Positions 39,738 to 47,003 of a stretch of 64,000 nucleotides of DNA are shown here, piece after piece. Under the pieces are notes generated by a model that had not been told where the DNA came from, made no database searches, and worked only from the letters and a program-made list of their open reading frames with translations. The position numbers and the translations under genes are program-made. This stretch comes from Deltaproteobacteria bacterium (lineage in GTDB: Bacteria > Myxococcota > Myxococcia > Myxococcales > 40CM-4-68-19). Position 1 is the stretch's first letter; the number at the start of each line of letters is the position of its first letter. The stretch lies in the NCBI GenBank assembly GCA_005879315.1, contig VBLC01000049.1, positions 24,683 through 88,682 of the forward strand, given 5' to 3'.

Positions 39738-41342
39738 TCAGTCCTCGGGGCTGTAAGCTTCGTGCGCGGCGCCTGCCTCGTAGGAGAGCACGATCTCGTT
39801 CTCGACGATGGTCGCTTTCTTCCGCAGCTGCTCGATCCAGGCGGAGTAGAGCTCGCGCTGCTTCTGCTCCGTCAGCCGCTCGCGCAGCGTCTTCTTCTCC
39901 GCCTCGTCGAGCTTGGAGAGGTCGGCCCGCTCGCGCGACTTGAGCTTGAAGACGTACCAGGTGTCGCCCTCCTCGACCGGCGCGGAGGGCAGGGCAGAAG
40001 GCGCGGTGAGCGCGAAGACCGCCGCGGAGAGCTTGGGCACCTGGCCGATGCCGGGGAGGTAGCCTCCCATCGGATGGAAGGCCTCCGTCTCCGCCGTCTG
40101 GGGCGTGGTGAAGGAAGAGAAGTCGAACTGCCCCGGGTCCGTCTTCTTGGCGGGGAAGAGGTCTCGAAGCTCCTTCCCCGAGCGGAGCTGCGCCAGCGTC
40201 TGTTCCGCCTTGTCCCTGGCGAGCGCTTTGGCTCTCTCCCCCTTGAGGAGATCGAGCGCGATCTGCTTGCGCGCTTCTTCGAGCGGCTGCGCGCGCGCCG
40301 GCCGTTCCTCTTCCGCCTTGAGCACATGGTACCCGCTGCGGTCCTTGAACACCTCGCTGATCTGACCCGGCTTGAGCCTGAGCGCCTCGTCCTCCAGCGT
40401 CTTGCCGTAGGCCGACCCGCCGCGCGAGACGAAGCCGAGGTCGCCGCCCTTCGTCTTCGTCGCCTGGTCCTCGCTCTTCTCCTTGGCCACCTCGGCGAAA
40501 TCCTTCCCCTCCTTCACTTCCTTGTAGGCCGCGTCGATGCGCGCGCGCGCCGCCTTCTCCTGCTCGGGCGTGGCATCCGGCGGCACCGGCACGGTGATGG
40601 CCCGGACCTTCATCGCCGCGGGCTGCGTCCAGCGCGTCGTCAGCTCGTCTTGATATTTCTTCTCGATCTCGGCGGCGTGCTCCTTGGCGTACGCCTCCGC
40701 CTCCGCGTCGCTGGCCGCCGCCTTGTCGCGGAACATGAAGGCATTGAACTTCACGTAGCGGATCGCGGCCGACTCGTGCTGCGACTGGTAATAGGCCTTG
40801 ACCTCGTCGTCGGAGACATTGGCGCCGGTGAGGACCGCCTGCACCACCTTGGCGCGGAGCATGTCGCGCCGCCAGGCATTCTCGAAACGCGGCACGCTCA
40901 TGCCGTATCCGTTCTCGACGAGCCGCTTGTAATAGTCGAAGTCGAACTTGCCCTCCTGCTGGAACTGGGGGCTCTTGGCGATGGCGTCCGCCACCTCGCC
41001 GTCGCTGACCACGATGCCGAGCTCGCCCGCCTGCTCCGCGACCAGCTCCTGATCGACCAGGCCCTTGAGCGTCTCCTTCTTGAGGTTGTCCTGCTTGGCG
41101 TTGTCGGTCGTGTACTTGCCGCCGCGCATCGCGGCCATCTGGCGGAACCGGCTCGAGTAGGCCTGGGCGAAGTCGCTGGCGGTGATGAGGTCGCCGTTCA
41201 CCCGCGCCGCCCAGGTCTCCGGGGTGCGGGTGCGAAATCCCGAGGAGCCGCGACCGAAGGAGAAGATGAAGGTGATGATGATGGCGCCGAAGATGATGGC
41301 GATGAGCGAGGACTTGGCGTTCGACCGCATCACGTCGAGCAT
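39738..41342 (-). CDS. PpiD-like membrane-anchored peptidyl-prolyl isomerase / SurA_N-domain chaperone
   Basis: The 534-residue protein starts with one membrane span (SLIAIIFGAIIITFIFSF), then a SurA_N-like domain (WAARVNGDLITASDFAQAYS ... LVDQELVAEQAGELG). A parvulin-type region follows (FAEVAKEKSEDQATKTKGGDLGFVSRG, then GQISEVFKDRSGYHVLKAEE) and a second C-terminal half. It is probably a periplasmic folding factor for outer-membrane proteins. A GGAG ribosome site precedes the ATG at 41342. It is 15 bases upstream of the kinase start and divergent from mreC. Confidence 0.85.
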   Translation of the reverse strand: MLDVMRSNAKSSLIAIIFGAIIITFIFSFGRGSSGFRTRTPETWAARVNGDLITASDFAQAYSSRFRQMAAMRGGKYTTDNAKQDNLKKETLKGLVDQELVAEQAGELGIVVSDGEVADAIAKSPQFQQEGKFDFDYYKRLVENGYGMSVPRFENAWRRDMLRAKVVQAVLTGANVSDDEVKAYYQSQHESAAIRYVKFNAFMFRDKAAASDAEAEAYAKEHAAEIEKKYQDELTTRWTQPAAMKVRAITVPVPPDATPEQEKAARARIDAAYKEVKEGKDFAEVAKEKSEDQATKTKGGDLGFVSRGGSAYGKTLEDEALRLKPGQISEVFKDRSGYHVLKAEEERPARAQPLEEARKQIALDLLKGERAKALARDKAEQTLAQLRSGKELRDLFPAKKTDPGQFDFSSFTTPQTAETEAFHPMGGYLPGIGQVPKLSAAVFALTAPSALPSAPVEEGDTWYVFKLKSRERADLSKLDEAEKKTLRERLTEQKQRELYSAWIEQLRKKATIVENEIVLSYEAGAAHEAYSPED

Positions 41343-41465
41343 GTTTCAGGCTCCAGAACCCAGCTTTCAGGCCTCAGGAATCGGTCTCCTGCCGAGGCCC
41401 GAAGTCTGATGCCCGAGGCCTCGCCGTCAAGCGCAAACTGCCGTGCCGGCGGGCGCTTGGAAAGC

Positions 41466-41495
41466 TTGACACCCTAGAGAGTCCGGGCGACAGAT
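41466..41495 (+). promoter_or_regulatory. Possible promoter for mreC operon
   Basis: A perfect -35 box TTGACA lies at 41466-41471. Weak -10-like sequences (GACAGA 17 bases on, or ACAGAT 18 bases on) follow, and the mreC GTG is about 55 bases further. The 207-base gap to the divergent PpiD-like gene holds no other recognisable feature. Confidence 0.3.
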
Positions 41496-41549
41496 GCAAG
41501 AGGAAAAACCGGGAAGTAGCGCGCTGCGGCCCGGGTTTTCCAAGTCGCC

Positions 41550-42425
41550 GTGCGTTCCCTGCTCAAGCGCTACCGCGAGCTGATCTTCGTGGTCGCCCTC
41601 CTGGCGATCCCGTTCTCCGTTTTCTTCGTCAAAGCGAAGAAGGCGCGGGAGATGACCTTCCTCGACCGCGCGGTGGTGGCGCTGATCGCGCCGGTCGAGA
41701 GGATCCTCACCGGGATCGCTTTCGTCGGCATCGACGCCTGGCAAAGCTACCTCGCGCTCCGCCGCGTGCGGGAGGAGAACGTCGCGCTGCGCCGGGAGAA
41801 CTTGCGCGCCAGCACCACCCTGCAGCAGGCGGCCGAGCTGCGGCTGGAGAACGAGCGGCTCAGGCGCTTGCTCGATTTCGAGGACAAGCAGTCGGGCCTG
41901 CGCCTGCTGGTCGCTCGCATCGTCGCGGTGGGCGCTTCTCCCCACAGCCACACCCTGCGGATCGCGCGGGGGTCGGATGACGGCATCGTCAAGGGCTCGC
42001 CGGTGATCGCCCCCGAGGGCGTCGTCGGCATGGTCTCGCAGCTGACCGGCAGCTACGCCGACGTGCAGCTCATCGTCGCGCCGCTCAGCTACGTCCCCGC
42101 CCTCAGCCAGCGCACCCGGAGCCGCAGCACCGTGCACGGGACCGGCGACATCTCGCGCTGCAAGCTCGAGTACGCGCTGCGCAACGACGACCTGCACGAG
42201 GGCGACGTGCTGGTGACGGCCGGTGCGCCCAACTCCTTTCCGCCCGGGCTGCGCCTGGGCCATGTCACCAACGTGCAGCGAAAGCCGGTCGGGCTCTTCA
42301 CCGCGGCGGAAGTGATCCCGGCGGTGGACTTCTCGCGCCTGGATGAGGTCGCCGTGATCGTCCAGCCAGCCGCCAAGCCACCCGCCGACGGCATCGCGGA
42401 GGCTCCCGCGGGAGCAACTCCGTGA
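41550..42425 (+). CDS. mreC: Rod shape-determining protein MreC
   Basis: MreC is a periplasmic-facing scaffold of the elongasome. The 291-residue protein has an N-terminal membrane span (LIFVVALLAIPFSVFFV), a coiled coil (about 70-115: RVREENVALRRENLRASTT ... LENERLRRLLDF), and a beta-rich domain with GSDDGIVKGSPVIAPEGVVGMVSQ and VLVTAGAPNSFPPGLRLGHV. A Pro/Ala tail ends it. The GTG start at 41550 is the first good one after the promoter-like site. mreD overlaps its stop. Confidence 0.93.
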   Translation: MRSLLKRYRELIFVVALLAIPFSVFFVKAKKAREMTFLDRAVVALIAPVERILTGIAFVGIDAWQSYLALRRVREENVALRRENLRASTTLQQAAELRLENERLRRLLDFEDKQSGLRLLVARIVAVGASPHSHTLRIARGSDDGIVKGSPVIAPEGVVGMVSQLTGSYADVQLIVAPLSYVPALSQRTRSRSTVHGTGDISRCKLEYALRNDDLHEGDVLVTAGAPNSFPPGLRLGHVTNVQRKPVGLFTAAEVIPAVDFSRLDEVAVIVQPAAKPPADGIAEAPAGATP

Positions 42426-42937
42426 AGCTGCGCATCTTCCTCGTCGTTCTCGTCTGCATGGCGCTGGCGGTGCTGGAGTCGGTGATCCCCTTTCTCCTCC
42501 ACCTCCGCGCGGCGCGCGCCGATCTCCTCCTCTCGGTGGTGCTCTACCTGGCGCTGCATGACGACATCGTCCAGGGCGCGGCCCTCAGCGCCGCCGCCGG
42601 CTATCTCTCCGATCTCACCTCCGCGACGCCGGCCTTCCTCTACACCTTCCTCGCCGTGCTCACCTTCGTGGTGGTCCGCATGGCGGGCAGCGCCCTCAAG
42701 ACCGAAGGCGGCGTGCAGTCGGCCGCCATCGCTTTCGGCGCCAGCGTGATTCACTCCATCGTCGCCTCGATGCTCTTCGGCTTCGTCCTGGGAGTGGGAT
42801 TCCACCTCGAGCTGGCCCCCTTGCTCTGGTCCGCTTTCGGCACCGCGCTGGCGGCGCCCTTCGTCTTCGCCATCCTCGGCAGGCTCGACTCCGGCTTCCC
42901 CAAGGCCGAGGGGGCGGTCCAGGGTAGGATCCGCTGA
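42422..42937 (+). CDS. mreD: Rod shape-determining protein MreD
   Basis: The 171-residue product is almost entirely membrane segments (about five). It has MreD-like spacing: LLLSVVLYLALHDDIVQGAALSAAAGYLSDLTSATPAFLY, with the Asp/Gly-rich loop between spans. It lies between mreC and the PBP2 gene, with overlapping starts and stops on both sides. MreD couples cell-wall synthesis to the cytoskeleton. Sequence conservation in this family is weak, so context carries much of the call. Confidence 0.85.
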   Translation: MKLRIFLVVLVCMALAVLESVIPFLLHLRAARADLLLSVVLYLALHDDIVQGAALSAAAGYLSDLTSATPAFLYTFLAVLTFVVVRMAGSALKTEGGVQSAAIAFGASVIHSIVASMLFGFVLGVGFHLELAPLLWSAFGTALAAPFVFAILGRLDSGFPKAEGAVQGRIR

Positions 42938-44883
42938 TGCTCGTTCGCCGCGACGCCGACGACATCCGCGAAATCCGCCCCCGCGCCGCGCTCGGTGCGC
43001 TGGTCTGCATCTGCGCCCTCCTGGTGATCGTCGTGCGGCTCTACCAGCTGCAGATCCTCCGCGGCGACGACTACGTCACCCAGTCGATCGCGAACTTCCG
43101 CAAGTCGCTGCCGGTGCCCGCCGACCGCGGCCTGATCAAGGACCGGGTGGGCCGCACGCTGGTGGAGAACCGCCCCTCCTTCGACGTCTTCATGACCCCC
43201 GCCTTCTGCAAGGGCAAGGAGCGCGACGAGGTCATCGCCAAGCTGAAGGAGTATCTCAAGCTCAGCAACGAGGACGTCGAGCGGATCAAGACCGACTACC
43301 AGAAGAGCTGGTTGAGCAAGGACAAGCTGGAGCGCTTCAGGCCCTTCCTCGTCGATCTCGACATCGACCGCGATCTGGTCGACGTGCTCGAGTCGCACCA
43401 GACGGAGATGTCCTGCATCGACCTGCGGCCGGTGCCGCACCGGCTCTACCGCGCCCATCCCTCGCTCGGCCACGTGGTCGGCTACATGAGCGAGGTCACG
43501 CCCGAGGAGATGGACGACCATCCCGAGTATCGGCGCGGCCAGACCATCGGCCGGCGCGGGCTGGAGAGGCGCTGGGAGCGCGACCTGCGCGGCGACGACG
43601 GCAAGGAGACCTTCGTGGTCGACGCCAAGGGCCGCGAGCTGGACCAGGTCACGCGCGAGAATCTCATCCCCGAGAATGAACGGCTGGTTGCGGCCAAGCC
43701 GGGAAACAATCTCGTGCTCTCCATCGACGCGCGGCTGCAGGAAGCCGCCGACGCAGCGTTCCCGGGGCGGGCCGGCGCCGTCGTCGTCATGGAGGCGAAG
43801 ACCGGCTTCATCCTGGCGATGGTCTCGCGGCCCTCCTTCGACGCGAACAAGATGTCGGGTCGCATCTCGCGCGGCGAGCTCTTGCAGGTGAACAACGATC
43901 CCTTGAAGCCGATGCTCAACCGGGTGATGAACGAGAACTACCATCCGGGATCGACGTTCAAGGTGGTCACCTCCCTCGCCGGCCTCGAGGCGGGGTTGAT
44001 CGGTCCGGGCGGCACGCTCTTCTGCGGCGGCGGCTACACCTTGGGCAACCACCGCTGGCGCTGCGACAAGCCCGAGGGCCACGGCGCGCTCAACATGGCG
44101 AACGCCCTGCGCGTCTCCTGCGACGTCTTCTACTACGCGCTCGGCGACAAGACCGGCCTCGACGCCATCTCCGCCATGGCCCACCGGCTCGGCTACGGCC
44201 AGCCCACCGGCCTCGACCTGGGCCGCGAGATCCCCGGCATCATCCCCGACTCGGCCAACCTCGCGCCCGAGGCCGGCTCGGCCCGCGCGCAGGCGATCAA
44301 CGCCGCCATCGGGCAGGGAGAAGTCAACGTCACCCCGCTGCAAGAGGCGGTCGCCTACGCAGCCATCGCCAACGGCGGCATGGTCTGGACGCCTCAAGTC
44401 GTTCTGCGCATCGAATCGCCCGACGGGCGCGTGCTCCGCGAGTTCCAGCCGCAGCTCGACGTCGCCAACGGCAACGGCGGGAAGCTCGGCGTCAAGGAGA
44501 GCTCGCTCGCGGTGGTGCGCGCCGGCCTTTTGGCGGTGGTCAACGAGCTGGGCGGCACGGCCTATCGCTCGCGGCTGTCGGACGTGAAGCTCGCCGGCAA
44601 GACGGGCACGGCGCAGGTGATGAAGCTGGGCCAGAAGCAGAAGCTCGACCCGACCACGCAGGAGTACTTCTCGCGCGACCACGCCTGGTTCGCCTCTTTT
44701 GCGCCGGCGGAGGATCCGGAGATCGTCGTGGTCGTCCTCAACGAGCACGGTGGCTGGGGCGCGGACGCCGCTGCGCCCGCCGCGGCCAGGGTCGTCGCCG
44801 CTTATTACCGGTTCAAGCGGGAGGAGGCGGCCGCCGCCCTGCAGACGCCGCCCCCCGTCGCGGCCAGCGCGGTGGTGCAATAG
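42937..44883 (+). CDS. mrdA: Penicillin-binding protein 2 (elongation transpeptidase)
   Basis: The 648-residue class B PBP crosslinks peptidoglycan during elongation. It has an N-terminal membrane span, a pedestal domain (VPADRGLIKDRVGRTLVEN, LYRAHPSLGHVVGYMSEVT) and a transpeptidase domain: active-site S339 in STFK, the SxD-type second motif SCD, and K555 in the KTG motif (LAGKTGTAQV). The ATG at 42937 shares one base with the mreD stop (TGATG). rodA follows 2 bases after its stop. Confidence 0.95.
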   Translation: MLVRRDADDIREIRPRAALGALVCICALLVIVVRLYQLQILRGDDYVTQSIANFRKSLPVPADRGLIKDRVGRTLVENRPSFDVFMTPAFCKGKERDEVIAKLKEYLKLSNEDVERIKTDYQKSWLSKDKLERFRPFLVDLDIDRDLVDVLESHQTEMSCIDLRPVPHRLYRAHPSLGHVVGYMSEVTPEEMDDHPEYRRGQTIGRRGLERRWERDLRGDDGKETFVVDAKGRELDQVTRENLIPENERLVAAKPGNNLVLSIDARLQEAADAAFPGRAGAVVVMEAKTGFILAMVSRPSFDANKMSGRISRGELLQVNNDPLKPMLNRVMNENYHPGSTFKVVTSLAGLEAGLIGPGGTLFCGGGYTLGNHRWRCDKPEGHGALNMANALRVSCDVFYYALGDKTGLDAISAMAHRLGYGQPTGLDLGREIPGIIPDSANLAPEAGSARAQAINAAIGQGEVNVTPLQEAVAYAAIANGGMVWTPQVVLRIESPDGRVLREFQPQLDVANGNGGKLGVKESSLAVVRAGLLAVVNELGGTAYRSRLSDVKLAGKTGTAQVMKLGQKQKLDPTTQEYFSRDHAWFASFAPAEDPEIVVVVLNEHGGWGADAAAPAAARVVAAYYRFKREEAAAALQTPPPVAASAVVQ

Positions 44884-44885
44884 CG

Positions 44886-45995
44886 ATGGCGATCTCCTTC
44901 ACGGAAAAGAAGCTCGACAACCTGCACTGGCCGCTGGTCCTCTGCACGCTGATCATCTGCTCTTTGGGGCTGTGGAACCTTGCCTCGGCGACCAAGAACG
45001 CGCCGGTCGTCATGGTCAAGCTGCAGTTCTGGTGGATGATCGTCGGGATCGTCGCGGTCGGCATCTGGCTCTTCATCGACTACCGCTGGTTGCAGACGCT
45101 GGCCTGGCCCGGCTATGTCGCCGCGCTCGGTTTGCTCACGGGGGTCGCCTTCGCCGGCAAGAAGGTGCTGGGGGCGCGCCGCTGGCTCTCCTTCGCGGGG
45201 ATGCAGATCCAGCCGAGCGAGTTCGTCAAGCTCGCGGTCATCGTCATCCTGGCGCGCTTCTTCACCGAGGACGAGACCGGGATCCGCAAAGGGCAGTACG
45301 GGATCTTCGATCTCTGGAAGCCTTTCCTGCTCATCCTCGTGCCCGTGGCGCTGGTGATGAAGCAGCCCGACCTGGGCACGGCGCTGGTCACTTTCGCCAT
45401 CGCCATGACGATGGTGATGTTCGCCAAGGTGAAGTGGCGCGACCTGATCATCATGCTCGCGACGGGGATGGCGGGCGCTTACCTCGCCTGGCACCGCTTT
45501 CTCAAGGACTATCAAAAGCAACGCATCCTCACCTTCCTCAATCCCGAGGCTTACGCGAAGGGGGCCGGCTACCACGCCATCCAGAGCGTCATCGCGGTGG
45601 GCAGCGGACAGTGGAGCGGGAAGGGATGGGGCGAAGGGACGCAGAACCAGCTCGCCTTCCTCCCCGAGCAGCACACCGACTTCATCTTCTCGGTCTGGGC
45701 CGAGGAGCATGGATTTCTCGGCGGGCTGCTGCTGATCGCGCTCTATGCCTTTCTCGTGCTGGCGGCGCTGGACGTGGCCGCCAACGCGCGGGACAAATTC
45801 GGCAGCTTTCTCGCGCTCGGCATCGCGGCGCTGTTCTTCTGGCACGCCTTCATCAACATGGGCATGGTCACCGGCGTGCTCCCCGTCGTCGGCGTGCCGC
45901 TGCCTCTCTTCTCCTACGGCGGCTCGAGCGTCGTCGCCGACATGCTCGGCATCGGCATCCTGCTGAATGTGTCCCTGCGCCGCTTCATGTTCTGA
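44886..45995 (+). CDS. rodA: Peptidoglycan polymerase RodA (SEDS family)
   Basis: The 369-residue membrane protein belongs to the SEDS glycosyltransferases that polymerise glycan strands with PBP2. Visible motifs are RRWLSFAGMQIQPSEFVKLAVIV, KQPDLGTALV, IAVGSGQWSGKGWGEGTQNQLAFLPEQHTDFIFSVWAEE, and VLPVVGVPLPLFSYGGSS near the C-terminus. About nine to ten spans are predicted by eye. It is the last gene of the mreC-mreD-mrdA-rodA run, and convergent with trxA 54 bases away. Confidence 0.95.
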   Translation: MAISFTEKKLDNLHWPLVLCTLIICSLGLWNLASATKNAPVVMVKLQFWWMIVGIVAVGIWLFIDYRWLQTLAWPGYVAALGLLTGVAFAGKKVLGARRWLSFAGMQIQPSEFVKLAVIVILARFFTEDETGIRKGQYGIFDLWKPFLLILVPVALVMKQPDLGTALVTFAIAMTMVMFAKVKWRDLIIMLATGMAGAYLAWHRFLKDYQKQRILTFLNPEAYAKGAGYHAIQSVIAVGSGQWSGKGWGEGTQNQLAFLPEQHTDFIFSVWAEEHGFLGGLLLIALYAFLVLAALDVAANARDKFGSFLALGIAALFFWHAFINMGMVTGVLPVVGVPLPLFSYGGSSVVADMLGIGILLNVSLRRFMF

Positions 45996-46049
45996 GCGGC
46001 GCAGACCGGCGACGGCGAGAGAGCCGCAATTAGAGGGCGAAGCTCGAGT

Positions 46050-46379
46050 CTAGACGGCGCGCTTGACCATCGCGTCGAGCTTCGACTTGGGCACGGCTCC
46101 GACGATCTGGTCGGCGACCTGGCCATCCTTGAAGAGCAGGAGCGTCGGGATGCTCATGATCCCGTACTTCTGCGGGACATTCTGGTGCGCGTCGATGTCC
46201 ATCTTCCCGACTTTCAGCTTGCCCTTGTATTCCCCGGCGAGCTGCTCGACCAAAGGCGCGATGGCGCGGCAGGGCCCGCACCAGGCGGCCCAGAAATCGA
46301 CCAGGACGGGCTCCTTGGAGCCGAGCACTTCATTCTGGAAGTTGTCGTCGGTGATGATGAGAATGTCCGCGCTCGCCAT
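46050..46379 (-). CDS. trxA: Thioredoxin
   Basis: The 109-residue protein has the classic active site at positions 33-37 (WCGPC) in VLVDFWAAWCGPCRAIAPL, and the cis-Pro motif in YGIMSIPTLLLFKDG. It reduces cytoplasmic disulfides. The ATG at 46379 has a GGAG ribosome site. A TTGACG/CAGATT promoter-like pair lies about 30-60 bases upstream. It is convergent with rodA. The closest alternative is a thioredoxin-like chaperone, but the motifs are canonical. Confidence 0.95.
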   Translation of the reverse strand: MASADILIITDDNFQNEVLGSKEPVLVDFWAAWCGPCRAIAPLVEQLAGEYKGKLKVGKMDIDAHQNVPQKYGIMSIPTLLLFKDGQVADQIVGAVPKSKLDAMVKRAV

Positions 46380-46407
46380 TTCGCTCCGCTCCTCGGAAAT
46401 TCGGCCC

Positions 46408-46436
46408 AATCTGCCGATCGCCTGCCAGCCCGTCAA
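46408..46436 (-). promoter_or_regulatory. Putative sigma-70-type promoter for trxA
   Basis: On the minus strand, TTGACG (46436-46431) is followed after 17 bases by CAGATT (46413-46408), and the trxA ATG is 29 bases further. A direct repeat of GTCAACTGC (plus strand, 46432-46449) gives a second TTGACG-like box just upstream, so the start site may be flexible. Pattern match only. Confidence 0.35.
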
Positions 46437-46563
46437 CTGCGTCAACTGCATTGCGCTCACTCGGTCCCGCTGGTATCACCGAGAAGGTCCTCGATAGATG
46501 CTCGCCGGGCGCCGAGGATGCTCCGCAACGCGCCGGAGCCGGAAGGCCGAGGCAGTCAAACCG

Positions 46564-47001
46564 ATGGCCGACTACGACCTTTTCGTACCCCAGAGCGTGC
46601 TCGCCAAGTGGTCGGAGCAAGGCCGCATCTCGGTGGTCGGCAACCTCCTCACCATTCTCGGCGAGAACAAGAATTTCGCCCTGACCAGCGCGGTCCGGTT
46701 CCTCAAGATGGAAGCAGGCGAGGATGTCGCCGGCCTCCTCCAGAAGGTGAAGACGATCGATGCCCTCAAGCAGATGGGCGCCGAGCACTACATGGAGTCG
46801 GTGATCCTCGGCGAGAGCGCCTACCAGGTGCAGCAGGGCTTCCTCGCCGAGGCGAATGCCCTTCGCCGCGCCGCGGCCGCATCGCAGGCGGCGAGCAAGC
46901 CGGCGGCCAAGCCCGGAGCGCCCGCCTCTTCTGCCGCCGAGGGCGAGAAGAACGCCGAGCCGGACTTGCTCGCGCAATTCCTCCTCGACAACCTCCCCTA
47001 G
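46564..47001 (+). CDS. Conserved-looking protein of unknown function
   Basis: The 145-residue product starts MADYDLFVPQSVLAKWSEQ. It has a helical N-terminal two-thirds (GRISVVGNLLTILGENKNFALTSAVRFLKMEAGEDVAGLLQKVKTIDAL) and an Ala/Pro-rich linker near 100-125, ending LLAQFLLDNLP. The pattern, with a folded domain plus a short C-terminal helix that could dock to a partner, is reminiscent of scaffold adaptors. It is 2 bases upstream of the hemX-hemA fusion, so it is probably in the heme operon. I do not recognise the family. Confidence 0.7.
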   Translation: MADYDLFVPQSVLAKWSEQGRISVVGNLLTILGENKNFALTSAVRFLKMEAGEDVAGLLQKVKTIDALKQMGAEHYMESVILGESAYQVQQGFLAEANALRRAAAASQAASKPAAKPGAPASSAAEGEKNAEPDLLAQFLLDNLP

Positions 47002-47003
47002 CC

